DNA from: Heterohyrax brucei
Lineage: Eukaryota; Chordata; Mammalia; Hyracoidea; Procaviidae
Direction of reading: 5' to 3'
Length of the DNA: 64,000 nt
Assembly: GCA_028571685.1 (NCBI GenBank)
Contig: CM053146.1
Location: forward strand, 61,351,431-61,415,430
The translations under genes were made by a program, and so were the position numbers. Numbering within the stretch: the first letter of the stretch is position 1; every line of letters begins with the position of its first letter. This document shows, piece by piece, positions 23,028 to 35,455 of this stretch. Below the pieces are notes generated by a model. That model searched no databases. It saw only the letters and a program-made list of their open reading frames with translations, and was not told the DNA's origin.

Positions 23028-23261
23028 CCATAAATTACTTTCATTTATTTCTTATTTTATAATTAGTGTAAAGAATTGATTATTTAAAAATTATGTATGT
23101 AGATAAGTTATATAATGTATGAATTTTGGTTTCGGATAATAAAGGGAAAATTACAACAGACTGTTATAAAATGAAGCATGTTGAGTCTAATAGTGTTGAG
23201 AACTACTGTCTTAGGCACATTTCACTTCAAGTAAATTAGTATTTTCTGACAAGTCATTTGT

Positions 23262-26200
23262 AATATACCCTGACTGTTGAATAAGATGGCAGACTAGACA
23301 CATGTCTCCCAAACTTGCTCAGAGAACTAAGGCCTGGCATGATAATTGAACAGAGCAGTGTGGACGTACAGGGAGCCATAGAATTAGGCAAGGGGTGGCC
23401 AGACTGGGCTAGGCACCAGTAATGAGGTAACTACGTCTCTCAAAGATGAAGAAGCAGCATGCTGAGTCCTGCTTCTGCTGATACACCATTAGGGAGAACT
23501 TCAGGTACTGATGCCTTCTTTCTTATCTGGAAGGAAGGGACTGGGCATGAGCCAGCTAATAAACGAAACTTCAGTGCTTAAGTAAACAGCGTGAAACTCA
23601 GTAGAGAGACTGTGCTTGGGAAAGCCACGTACTGAGAGCCCAGCTGCTGACTGAGGGCACAACTGCCCCTCCACCCTCTTTTTTCTGAGCTGGGCCATAG
23701 ATTCTGCTGTTTCACAGCAAGAAGGGCAGCTCAGGTGGGACACCACCTTGTTCAGCTGGGATGTGGACTCACCCACCCAGAGGTCTTAGCTGGGGCTAAT
23801 TCTCATGCAGAGCAGCAGCCCCTGTCTGGAAAATGCTTCTCCAGAAGAAAAGCTGTGTTTGTGACCGTGTCGCCTAGAATTACCCAGAACAGAATATTGA
23901 GAGCAACATAGAAAACATTAACAACATAAAAATAAATGCACCAAAATTACACCACTAGACATGTATGTATCAATAATTACACTGAATGTAAACAGACTTA
24001 ATGCTCCAGTAGAGAGACAGTGAGTGACATCCTGGATCAAAAGACAGGACCCGTCTATATGTTGCTTACAAGAAATACACCTTAGATTCAAAGATAAGAA
24101 CAAACTGAAAATCAAAGGATGAAAAAAATACATACCCAGCCAACAACATACAAAGAAGAGCAGAAGTAGTGATACTAACCTCAGATAAAACAGACTTTAA
24201 TGTCAAATCCACCATCATGGACAAGGATGGTTACTATTTTTTCTTAAAGATTGAATACATAAGCAGGGTATAACCATAGTAAATATTTATGCACCCAATA
24301 CCAGAGCATCTAAATACACCAAACACTGATAACATTGAAAAATGAGAGAGATCACTCCACTATAACAGTTGGAGACTTCAACATTCCACTTTCAGTAACT
24401 GACAGATCATCCAGAATAAAAAGTCAGTAAAGATACAGAAGATTTTATTGTGAAATTAACCAAGTAGACCTGATCAATATATACAGAACTTTTTTACCCA
24501 TCAACAGATAAGTATACCTTCTTCCCCAATGCACATGGAACATTTTCCAGAATAGACCGTGTGTTAGGACATAAAACAAGTATCAAGAAAAGCCAAACAT
24601 TGAATTATTGCAAAGCATTTTCTTGGATCATGAAGCCATAGAAGTTGACATCAACAGCAGAAAAAAATGTAAGTAAAAATTTGAACTCATGGAAACTGAA
24701 CAATGCCTTGCTCAAAAATCTCTGGATTATAGAAGAAATCAAGGATGAAATAAAGAAATTTATGGAATGAAATAAGAATGAAAATACATCCTACCAGAAC
24801 CAATGGGATACAGCAAAAACAGTGCTCAGAGGTCAGTTTATCTCTATACATACATACATTTGGAATGAATAAAGTACCCAGACCAAAGAATTAACCCTGA
24901 AACTTGAACAAGTAGAAAGGGAGCAACAGAGGAACCACTCAGGCACCAGAAGAACACGGTTCTTCGAAAAGATCAACAAAATTGATAAACCAGTGGCTAA
25001 ACTTATAAATGAGAAACAGGAAATGAAACAAATAACCAAACTGAGAAATGAGATAGGAGATGTCATAACAAATATAACTGAAATCAAAAGTATCATAACA
25101 GAATTCTACAAAAGACTGTACTCTAATAGATTTGAAAACCTAGAGGAAATGCACAAATTTCTAGATTTGTATCACCTACTAATATTATCACAAGGAAAAG
25201 TATAATAATAATCCCATCACAAAGGAAGAGACTGAAAAGTAATAAAACAATTACCAAGCAAAACAACTCCTGGCCCAGACGGCTTCACCGGAGAATTCTA
25301 ACCAAACTTTTAGAGAAGAGTGAACTCAAATACTACTGAGGCTATTTCATAGCATAGAAAGGGATAGAATACTTCCAAATTCATTCTCTGAAGCCAGTAT
25401 AACCCTGATATCAAAGCCAGGGAAAGATCCCACAAAAAAAAAATTTTTACAAGCAGGTATCACTCAGGAACCTAGATGCAAAAATCTTTAACAAAATCCT
25501 AGCCAATAGAACTCAACAGCATATCAAAAAAATAATTCCTCATGACCAAGTTGGATTCATACCAGGGATGTAAGGCTGATTCAACATCAGAAAAACAAAT
25601 AATGTGATCAACCACATAAGTAATACAAAGGCTAAGAATCACCTGATTTTGTCAATTGATGCAGAAAGGCATTTGACAAAGCCCAACACCAATTCATGTT
25701 AAAAACTATTAGCAAGAGTAGAATAGATGGGAAATTCCCAAATACAATAAGGGGTATCTACACAAATCCAGTCACTTACATCATCCGGAATTGAGAGAGT
25801 CTGAAAGAATTCCCCACAAGAACAGGTACTAGGCAAAGATGCCTACACTCACTACTTCTGTTCAACATTGTACTGGAGGTCTAGCCAGAGCAATTAGACA
25901 AGACAAAGAAATAAAGAGCATCTGCATCAGCAAAGATGTAAAAATCTCTGTATTTGCAGATGATATGATTGTATATGCAGAGAATCCTAAAGAATCCATA
26001 TCAGGATATAAGATAAACATAAGTAAATCAGTAAGATTACTTTATAACAACAAGGAGATCATCAAAGAAGAAATCACCAAATCAATACCATTTTACTATC
26101 GCTCCCAGGGAGATAAAATACCTAGGAACAAATGTAACTAGAGAAATAAGAGACCTATACAGCGAGAACTACAAGACCTTACTGCAAAAAACCAAAAGAG

Positions 26201-26850
26201 ACTCACATAAATGGAGAAACCTACCCTGCTCATGGATAGGAAGACTGAACATTGTGAAAATGTCTATTTTACCCAAAGCTATCTACATATACAATTGAAT
26301 CCCAATACTAATTCCAGTATCGCTTTTTAATGAGATGGAGAAACAAATCACTAACTTTGGAAAGGGAAGAAACCCTGGAGGCCTCACAGTACCTGACTGC
26401 AGAAACTAATACACTGCCACAGTAGTGAAAATAGCCTGGTACAGGTACAGAACAAGACATATAGACCAATAGTTGAGACTCCAGAGATGCCACCATCCTC
26501 TTATGAATAGTTGATATTCACCAAAGGCCCTAAGATTGTAAACTAGGGTAAAACAGTCTCTTTAACAAATGGTGCTGGCAAAATTGGATACCCATCTGCA
26601 AAAAACGGAAACAAGACCCGTATCTCACACCTTACACAAAATTAATTCATAATGGATCAAAAACCTAAATATCAAACCTTAAATGACAAAGATCATGCAA
26701 GAAAAAAGAGGGTCGACCATAGAAATTCTAATATACACCTTAGACTTCAAAACCTGCCAAAGCATGATCAACAGAAGAGAAAACAGATAAATGGGAACTA
26801 CTAAGAATCAAACACTTTTGCTTATCCAAAGACTTTATCAAGAGTTAAGT
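23262..26850 (+). mobile_element. L1 LINE, plus strand, 5' segment (ORF1 missing)
   Basis: The first segment of an L1 that continues at 27596. Positions 23262-23890 look like an L1 5' region (start 'gttgaataagatggcagact'). From about 23890 the ORF2 endonuclease domain follows directly ('catgtatgtatcaataatta', 'acaagaaatacaccttagat'), so ORF1 is absent. The reverse-transcriptase FADD motif is at 25953-25964 (FADDMIVYAENP). Stops and frameshifts are scattered through it. Near 26840 the sequence is interrupted by a younger L1 insertion and resumes at 27596 with the next expected residues. Confidence 0.87.
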
Positions 26851-27390
26851 TAGTTTTTGTGTAAGGTGCGAGACACGGGTCTTGTTTCAGTTTTTTTGCA
26901 GATGGATTCCCAGTTTTGCCAACACTATTTGTTGAAGAGACCTTTTTTTTTTTTTTTTACTCCAGTTTACAATCTTAGGGCTTTTGTCAAATATCAACTG
27001 TTCATAAGACAATGGTGGCATCTGTGGGGTCTCCACTTTAGAAGCCCCTCAACAGATGAATGGATAAACAAATCATGGTACATATATTCAATGGTACATA
27101 CATTCAATGTTATAATAAAAAATGATGATTTTAGAAAATGTTTCATAACATGGTTTCAATTGGAAGATATTACACTGAGTGAAATCAGTCAGCAGCAAAA
27201 GGACGAACATTGTATGAGACCCCTGCTATGAGGACTTAAAAATAGAATTATTTACAAGAAAAAAAAATCTCTTTAATAGGTACAGGAGGTGCAGGGTGTG
27301 AGGGTTTATCATAGATGAGATAGTTGATAGATGTTAGAAATTTTATCCATTTACTGTAATAAATAAATAAAATTATTTTTTTAAAAAAAG
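26851..27390 (+). mobile_element. Nested L1 with inverted 5' part (twin priming)
   Basis: Positions about 26851-27040 are antisense L1 ORF2. They are the reverse complement, diverged, of this locus's own 26472-26680, for example 'gatggtggcatctctgg' type sequence read backwards. From 27041 the orientation switches to sense ('cagatgaatggataaacaaa') and runs through a short 3' UTR to an 'aataaataaataaaatt' tail at 27358-27390. Both parts lie inside a continuous host L1. Confidence 0.8.
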
Positions 27391-27595
27391 ATAAATTTCA
27401 AGTGTAAACTCATGAAATGCATCCAAAACAATAACTGGCACTGAATGATGTAATTTCTGAAATTTAAATTGTATTTTATGTGCATGTGTAATTTGTATGT
27501 TTATTGATACTCGATATTGTAAGTGTCTTATGAAGCTAACATTAAAATTGTTTTCTTAATTTCCTTCAAGAAAAATAAAAGAAAAAGGAAAAAAG
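27391..27595 (+). other. Candidate 3'-transduced flanking sequence
   Basis: About 180 bases of non-L1 sequence follow the nested L1's A-rich tail and end in a second A-rich stretch (27570-27597) before the host L1 resumes. Because the host is continuous on both sides, this piece must have arrived with the insertion. This fits an L1 transcript that read through its own polyadenylation site. The 'aagagttaag' at 26841-26850 and 'aagagtttaaag' at about 27600 are the likely target duplication. Confidence 0.6.
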
Positions 27596-29297
27596 TAAAA
27601 GAGTTTAAAGACCACCTACAGAATGGGAAAAAATATTTGGCAACTACATGTTGGACTGATGTCTGATCTCCATAATCTACAACGTACTGCATAATATCAA
27701 CAAAACAAAAGTAAGCAACCATGTTAGGCGATGGGCAAAGGAGGTGGGCAGATACTTCACCGAAGAGGACATCCAGGCAGCCAAAACCCACAGGAGGAAA
27801 GGCTCATGATCATTAGCTACTAGAGAGACCCAAATCAGAACTACAATAAGATGCCATCTCACCCCAGCAAGGCTAGCCATAATCCAAAAAACACAAAGCA
27901 ACAAACACTGGAGACGCTGTGGAGAGATGGGAATTCTGCCACATGGCTGGTGCAATTGCAAAATGGTGCAACTTCTTTGAAAAGCACTCTGGTGCTTCCT
28001 TAAAAAGGTGGTAACAGAGATACCATTTGATCCAGTAATCCCACTGCTCAGAATATATCCTACAGAAACAAAGGCTGTCACACAAACAGGTACAGGTACA
28101 TGAATGTTTATCTCAGCACAGCCCACAATAGCAAAAATCTCATCAACAGAAGAATGGATAAACATACACTCAATGAAACACACTACAATGATAAACAATA
28201 GCAACGATTTTAGGAAACATCTCTTAACCTGGTTCCAACTGGGAGACATTACACTGAGCAAAATCAGTCAGCTGCAAAATGACAAATATTGCATGATACC
28301 CCTATTATAGGGACTTAAAAATAGACTTACACACTGAATTAAAAGCTCTTTGATGGCTACAAGTTTGGAGGGAAGGCAAGGGTTAGTCATAGATTAGATA
28401 GTTGATAGAAATTTGGTTAGATGAGAGCAGTGACAACACACAGCAGAAAGCAGATAACTGGACTTCTCCATAAACTGAAAACTCTTCTAATCTAACCCAA
28501 TATTGCAAGGATAGAGTAGTGGGGATGGCATCTGGGGACCATGCTCTCAAGGGACATCGAGGTCAATTGGCATAACTAGCCTATTGCTAAGAGAATCTTC
28601 TGCATCTCATATTGGTTAGTGGTATCTGCAGTCTTAAAGCTAGCAAGCTGCCATCTCAGGCACATCAAATGGTCTCAACTCATCCAGAACTAATGATCAC
28701 CAAGAACAACAGAGACAGAAGGAGAAAGATCTCAGGAGACAGAAGAACCCACGTGAATGGGAGACTGTATGTATCAACATATGATCAGAAGAACCAGATG
28801 GTGACTGGCCACCACCAAAGACAGCTGTGATGGGGCAGACAATGTTAAGTCTTTATGGCAACATGACAAAAAGAGGGGTGCAGCTCAAGAATGCTACTAA
28901 AACACTGCAACTGATGGTCGAATGGCCTGAGGGATCCCCTGGGAGTACGGCCCCTAGACTTGCTGCTACCTGTTTCCAGAAAACACTACTGAGGTCACCT
29001 CTTTGGACAAAAAATGGACTGGACTCGGGGACACAGTGTAACCAAACGGTGTGTGCACCTTACGGTTCTATGCATTTACAGCATGCTGTCCTACTGCTCT
29101 CTTTCTAGATGGGAGAGAAAAGGTGTAGAGGAGGGTATAGGAGCTTGTTAAGAGGATATGACAAGTATAGAACAAAAAGGAGGAATGTGCTGTCACCAGG
29201 CAAGCAGAGCAGAAGGAGCTGCATGTAGGCGGGCATGCAAAATAAATTTGGATTGTATGTTTTCACTTAATCGCAATTAAAAAAAAAAAAAAAAAGA
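27596..29297 (+). mobile_element. L1 LINE, plus strand, 3' segment with poly-A
   Basis: The continuation of the 23262-26850 L1: end of ORF2 ('gaccacctacagaatgggaa', 'cagaactacaataagatgcc'), then a long 3' UTR from about 28310. The tail unit is shared with the nested copies ('tagaacaaaaaggaggaatg', 'ggcgggcatgcaaaataaat') and ends in an A-run at 29279-29297. The 194-residue reverse-strand frame across 27677-28261 is the antisense of ORF2 and not a gene. Confidence 0.88.
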
Positions 29298-29389
29298 AAA
29301 TTCAGTTTGGAAAAAGAGCAAATGTCTCTACCACAATGTGTGGGACAGTGTGTGCGAGACAGGCACTTTGGTTTTCTGTTCTGATGTAC

Positions 29390-29555
29390 GGAAACACTGC
29401 TGGCTTTGTGGTCAAGGCCTACATCTGCTAAGCAGAAGGCTGGCAATTTGAATCCACCAAGCACGCCTTAGATACTCTATGGAGCAGTTCTACTCTGTTG
29501 TGCATGGTTGCTATGAGGCAGATTCAGGCACCGGATTCAGTTTGGTTCTGATGTA
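29390..29555 (+). mobile_element. AfroSINE
   Basis: A plus-strand copy with head 'ctggctttgtggtcaaggcc', middle 'ctctatggagcagttctact' and tail 'ccggattcagtttggttctg'. Confidence 0.85.
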
Positions 29556-29837
29556 CACTCACAAGTTATCCACTTTTGGATGACCCAATACAATTCTTTG
29601 GGCCTGAATTTTCTTTCTATTAAATCAAGTGTTGGACTTGATGGATTCTAAATCCCCAGAACGCCATGATATGATATGTACAAATTTATCTCTGTAGTAT
29701 CGAATCTATACACAGGAAACTACCTATTATAATTACAGTGTGCAGAACTGGTTCAATGGCAACAGTTTGGTTATCTCTTGAAACTCTAAATTCAGACCTA
29801 TTAAGTAATAAGAAAACTAACTTTGCAATAAAACCTC
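29556..29837. other. Unique DNA
   Basis: No gene or repeat is recognised. Confidence 0.5.
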
Positions 29838-30218
29838 ACTTATTGAAAGTGTTGAAAAGCAAAGATGTCACTTTGAACACTAAGGTGCACCTGCCCTGAG
29901 CCATGAAGTACATATAGGGTGCTCCTTGGAACTGAAGATGGCAGTAATTTTGTCTCACATACTCTGGAGATTTTGGCAAGGACTAGTCCTTGGAAAAGGA
30001 GATCATGCTTGCTCAAGTGGAGGGTCAGCAAAAAAAAAAACAAAGACCTTCAACAAGGTGATTGACACAGTGGCTGCAACAATGAGCTCAAACATAGCAA
30101 CAGTTGTGAGGATGTAGCACAGGACCAGGCAGTGTTCTATTGTTTTTTTTTTTTTTTTTTTCTGTTGTACATAAGGTCTCTATGAGCTAGAATTGTCTTG
30201 ACAGCACCTAACAACAGT
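29838..30218 (+). mobile_element. RTE-class LINE 3' end, plus strand
   Basis: The sense 3' end of RTE. 'caaggactagtccttggaaa', 'agtggagggtcagc', 'gatgtagcacaggaccaggc' and the end 'gacagcacctaacaacag' are the complement of the blocks in the minus-strand RTE at 9363-9824. A 21-base T-run at 30141-30162 interrupts it. Confidence 0.78.
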
Positions 30219-33149
30219 AAATCACTTACATCTTATTTTGACAAACATATGAGCCACATGATAAAAGTTTGTAATAACTGTAAACTCTCCTTTGACAAAA
30301 TTAATAGCATGCGTTTTCACTTTTAACATACACACACACACGATTGTGTGTGTGCCACATATATAAGTGTATTTATCTCTGATATTTTCAAAATTTTGAG
30401 TAGCTTTGTATTTAGACAGTTGATATCCATAAAACCCAATTTTCTGAATGGAACATACATGGTAATACAAGAGAAAAGTACTTGTCGCTGGGTCATACAA
30501 AAAGTTGGTCAGAAAAGGGCACATGCATCTTTATCTTTGGGGAAGACCAACAATCTCTCCTTCAATTCACATCTTCTCCCTCCCTCAGCCACAGGCACCT
30601 TGCCACCTTTTTTCCTTAAATTATCAAGAGGAGGCCACGAGATGAGGAATCTTTCACTGCAGGTGGTGATATGAAACTGACAAGTAGTTTATAAACTAGC
30701 CCTACCCTATTGCTTGGAGAAGCTTTATAACTGATTGTTTTAATACCAAAGTGACACCAAAGGGGGTCAAGTAAATAAATATGCAAGCCTCACCAGTTCA
30801 AAATAATAAAATTCCAATGTGTGCAAGCCTGCTTGTTGAACATATGTTTGAGGCACGGCTAAGCCATCTGGCTCAGTGTCAAGCATTTACACCAACTGCA
30901 GTCTTACAGTACCTGACAGCAGAAAAGCTTTATTCCCCTGGTGTTTGGGCACAAATGGAGAAATATTATTGAAATGATTATCTGCATCAAGACTCAGATT
31001 TGCTTTGACATTTAGCTGGCTCTGTTTAATCCAAAGGGTTGTCTGAATGAATAAAGAGAAGAGTTCCTCCAGAAGATGCTGCGAGCAGCCAGGGAAAGCC
31101 AAATGATTAATGAGACTGAAGGGCAGGGTGGACCTGCCCACCTCCACCCAGACCTCAGTGCCAAGAACTGAATATGAAATTAGTCTCAAGCTTTCTGTGG
31201 CTTGTCGGAAAGATTCTTCTCCTCTCGCATGGGCTCTTGTTTTGGACCTCTGGAAACAAAAGGAAAGGATACCCTACCCAACATGGAAGAAACAGAGAGG
31301 CTGGGAGGGAGCTCAGGGCTCTACTCAGAACATTTCCCAATCAAATACGTTTTGCTTTCAAACACTTTTTGCTTTTAACAGCTCTACAGAGGCTTTCAGA
31401 TATTATGTTAAAAGCAGGGAGTGTCTTTGGGGATCAGAAAGCAACTTGTCGCCTTCTTTCTCTTTTGGTAGCTGGTTTCTACATGATGTGGTCCTTATAT
31501 CAATTACACTCATTTAGCCTAGCATGTCATGTGTCACTGGTTGGTTATTCTTGCCTGTCATCATTTCAAAATGGTGTATAAAGCTCAGCATCTGGAAACA
31601 CCAGGAACAACACTAGTTTCTGCATTCACCTATACCAGCAGAATTCAAAGTACAGACCAAGAGAGGCACCTGTGTCTGAGTCATCATTTCTAAGATAAAA
31701 TACCTGCTGCTATCAATGTAGTAGAAGCATCTCAATCTGGAAATCTTTTATCAAAAGGTACAGGTTCAAATCTGCTTTATCTGGTTTTAAGGTATTTCAC
31801 ACCTTTTGGAGTGGAGAGTTTTAGTAGTGATTGTTGATCGAGATTTGAAATTGGTGGTTTAGAGAATAAAAATGTTAGACATGATTTCCTCACCCCACTT
31901 ACTTTTAATTAACTTTTCATAGAGGTATGAATGAATTCTAATGAAAACAATTGGCAGGCTAACTGATTTGTTTCACAGCACAATGAGTGATCAGCTTGCT
32001 GGCAGCACGGTGAGATACTATTCGCGGATGTCAAACAGTTTGGGGGTTAAATTCTTGGCAGAGGTTAGTTAGGGAAACTGCTTAAAATATGTACTGTTTC
32101 TGATTTTCAAATAAGTGCCTTTTTTCAGTGAATTAAAAGATATCTATTGCTTTGAATTTATAGTGTCTTTAAATTATCACAGCACCACTGGGGAGTTGTT
32201 GTGAGTATTCTGTGCATATTAACAGAATACTTTTACATGGGCTATGCACATGAGAATCTTAAAGACAATTTTAAGAAGATAAAGCAAGAAAAATACCGAG
32301 AATGTCTATCTTTAAAAGTTGCTACAAAAATCAAGAGTGGTCAAAGCAAATTCTAAAAGCACACATTTAAAAAAAAAATAAAGCAAAACTCCAAGAGGTT
32401 ACTGCTTTGCCAGGGATCTCACTATAAAGGTTTTGCTTAAATAAATCCCAGGAAAATGACATTCTTTTATAGTGTTAAGAACAATGAGCGGGAGAGAAAA
32501 TATATTACAACATAGTTAAACACAGGGCTATAATTTCCAAACTGCATAAATTACATGTTTTTCCTCTATTATGATACAGACAGCCAAACTGAACATTTTT
32601 GAAAGAAAATGACCAACGTATGATTAATTGCAAGCTCACAGATTTTGCAGCTTCAAGAGTAAATCAACTGCTAAGAAGTGCTAACTTGCTAAAACATAAA
32701 CTAATTTTAGTCTCTCAATATTAAAATATAATCCATCTTCTCCTCTCATTTCAAAAGCTAATTAGAAATGGTGACTGGCAGAAGGAGAACCCAAAGAAGA
32801 CCAGGATTAAGTCCACATGCCTAAAACCTGAGCCCAGAAGAAGTGGCCAGGTATTTAATTCTTTACATTTTATATAGTTGAGTTTTCCAAAACCAGTTTA
32901 AGGTGAAAGAAGAATGAATTTGGAAAAATAATGCATTTGGTTAACACAGACTTCTACAAAGATAATTGTTTTTTCTTATTCAGAGATGTATAGAAATGGT
33001 TCACAGATTCCTTTTATATGCCTCTTCTCAAAAAAATCTAACTGTTCATACATAGCACATCTAATAGCTAGGGATTTAGAAAGTTTTTCAGGTCAGTCAC
33101 ATTTGTATTCTAAATCTTCACCTAGAAAACTTCACAAACTGTGAGCTAA
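30219..33149. other. Repeat-poor island
   Basis: About 2.9 kb in which I recognise no transposon apart from a short (AC)n near 30331-30355. Frames of 100-135 residues at 31110-31581 overlap each other in two phases, lack known domains, and have no visible splice or promoter context, so I do not call them. Several TAATTA-type homeobox-like words occur around 32600-32770. Confidence 0.5.
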
Positions 33150-33541
33150 TCTTTATCTTTAATCATGTTTAAAATACACATATCAAAACATATACTATCT
33201 CAACAATTTCTACATGTACAATTCAGTGACACTGATTACACTCTTAAGTCATATCCACGTTCTCTCTCTCCTTTTCCAAATCATCACCACCTTTAACTTA
33301 AACTCAATGCCCTCTAAGCAAAACTTCTCCCTTTTCCTTTCCCTCTCACCCCTGGTAAACACTAATGATCTCTGGTTTATATTTACTTACTTTGTATAAG
33401 TGCAGTCTTTTTTATGGTATTTGTTGTTCTGTAACTAACTTATTTCATTCATTATGATGTTTTCTAAGTTCAACAGGTTTGTGGAATACATAGGGACTTC
33501 ACCTTTCTCTACGGCTAAGGGGTATCTGTGTGTATATCCAA
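33150..33541 (-). mobile_element. L1 3' UTR fragment, first part
   Basis: Antisense L1 3' sequence ('ttacttactttgtataagtg', 'tgatgttttctaagttcaac', 'ctacggctaaggggtatctg') that breaks off at about 33541 and resumes at 34050. Confidence 0.6.
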
Positions 33542-34049
33542 CAGCCAGAGTAAAACTAAGTGACCACATTTGAACATAACTTGCACCATTTTGTTTCTTA
33601 GTTCTGTCTCCAAGCATAAGCCTATTGTCTCCTTTGGTTTCTCTCAAGGTTGAAGACGAATCTATATTCTCTTTAGGGCCAGGGAAAAAAAGTGATAATA
33701 ATATAAAAACCATAAAAGAAAAAGAGCAATCTGCTTTATGCCCAAGAACTTATGTGATGGCCAGACTACTGCCAAATCCCAAGTACCAATTAAGATATCA
33801 GCACATCTGGGAAAAGATCACTGTGACCACCCAAAGAAGAATTAAACTTCTATAAATTCCTAGGACTTATAAAACATTATTTCCCTTTTTCTGTAAAACC
33901 TCCAGCTAGTCTTCAGTGAGGCAGATTTTTCAAGTAATAATCCCCTCTACCTCCTTGCTTACCACTAGGCAATGAAGGTCTTTCTTCTCATCTCACCCTT
34001 GTCTCTAACATTGACTGTCTGTGGCAGGTGGCATGAACTTTGCTTAGGT
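33542..34049 (+). mobile_element. Possible solo LTR splitting an L1 fragment
   Basis: About 510 bases inserted in the antisense L1. The right part ('taaaacctccagctagtctt', 'aatgaaggtctttcttctca', 'cacccttgtctc') is laid out like the polyadenylation/R-U5 end of a retroviral LTR. Flanking words 'gtatatcca' and 'atatatacca' may be the target site. There is no coding sequence. The family is not identified and the call is tentative. Confidence 0.4.
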
Positions 34050-34290
34050 TCATGGTAAGATATATACCATCTTTTTAAAAACCATTTATCTGTTAACGGA
34101 CATTTAGGTTGTTTCTACCTTTGGCTATTGTAAAATGTGCTGCAATGAACAGAACCTGGTCTACAGGTTTCTGTTTGCTTTCCTGCCTTCGTGTCTTCTA
34201 ACATACACCTAGGATTGGGATTGCTGGGTTTTATGGTGGTTGTATGTTCAGCATTTTGAGGAAAGTGCAATACTCTTAATTTCAAGTTAA
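34050..34290 (-). mobile_element. L1 3' UTR fragment, second part
   Basis: Antisense L1 resumes: 'aaaaccatttatctgttaac', 'gacatttaggttgtttctac' and 'gattgggattgctgggtttt' follow in the usual L1 order. Confidence 0.7.
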
Positions 34291-35084
34291 ATTTACCTGT
34301 GCTCTGATTATTCTTCCACTGCAAGTTAAGGTGAAAACCTATGAGATTGCACAATAAATACATAGACTATCTGTCCCACCCACACATCCAAAATACTACA
34401 GAACTCTTCCTGACAACCTCAGACTTGTTATTTCATATGGTTGCAGTCTTGTTTCACAGAATTTTTATGTTTCTATTTTTTTAGGAATAAGTACACTGCT
34501 AATAATTCTTTTCACACTTTGTCTATGAAATTGTTCAACTGAATAAATCAGGGACATGCAGAAATACAAAGAAAGAGTCTTCATTAACGGGATATTATAA
34601 TGTAAATAAGTGAGCAAATTAGTGTTGCATAGTTTCAAGGTGCTCTATAGTCTTATAACAATAACTTATTTCCTTTACTTGCCATTGAAGGAATAAGATG
34701 CAGGCAAACATTTAGAACAGAGACAGAACACCAAATGTATAGCTGCTATCCCATGAGCATTTAAAAATATTAATTGTGATATAAACTCTCCAGTGAATAC
34801 TTTTCTTTACATTTGTGGTAAACTTACATACATGACATTGAAATTGGTTGTAAAACAGGTTTTTTTTTTAAAAGAATGGCATGGTTTTTCCTAAGGAATT
34901 TTAATTAAATTCAGCATGTATAACAAGACAATGAGTTTCCCAGATTTAGGTGGAACAAACCTAAAAACATTCCTTTCCTTTTTCTCAATGCTTTGATGAT
35001 TTCAATCAGTTAGGATTTCAAACTCTAAGCTAGTGATCAGGAAGAAAATTGTACTAATAATAAGAGGCTTTTTTACATAGTATT
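34291..35084. other. Unique AT-rich DNA
   Basis: No gene or repeat is recognised. Confidence 0.5.
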
Positions 35085-35455
35085 TAAGATATAGAGCAGC
35101 AGGGTTGAAATATCGGTTCTTTCACTTTCCAGCTGTGAAATGTTGGAAAAACTATTTTAAACTTCTACTTTAGTTTTTTTTTTCCCACATAAAAAATGAG
35201 GATAACAATAGTACTTATCTCATTCAGTTGCTATGAAGATTAATATGTGAATACATTTAAAATAATTAAAACTGTGCCTAATTATTATGACTCTTGAGTT
35301 GATTCCAACTCGTGGAAAACCTGTAAAACACAAAGTAATTGCCTCATAGGGTTTCCAAGGAGTGGCTGGTGGATTCCGACAGTTGAACACTTAACCACCA
35401 TGCTACCAGGGCTCCCTTGGCACATAGTCAGTGCTTAACAAGTGTTAAAAATACA
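35085..35455 (+). mobile_element. MIR SINE, interrupted by AfroSINE
   Basis: An ancient mammalian MIR in sense orientation: 'ctttccagctgtgaaatgtt', 'aaaaaatgaggataacaata' and 'aaaactgtgcct', then after the inserted AfroSINE 'tggcacatagtcagtgctta'. The two pieces rejoin exactly in the consensus order. Confidence 0.82.
35281..35416 (-). mobile_element. AfroSINE inserted in MIR
   Basis: A minus-strand AfroSINE with 'gttgattccaactcgtggaa', 'catagggtttccaaggagtg' and head complement 'cttaaccaccatgctaccag', splitting the MIR. Confidence 0.9.

Larger units (their letters stand above)
22033..23261. other. Unique AT-rich DNA with palindrome and (AC)n
   Basis: No gene is seen. It contains the AT-rich palindrome at 22674-22765 and an (AC)n microsatellite at about 22998-23027. 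Nothing else is recognised. Confidence 0.55.

Noticed and set aside
27677..28261. 194-residue open frame on the minus strand
   Set aside because: It is the antisense of the end of L1 ORF2 (same plus-strand blocks as the other L1 copies), not a gene.
31110..31581. Two overlapping 135-residue frames
   Set aside because: They overlap in different phases, have no recognised domain or initiation and splice context, and their composition is unremarkable.
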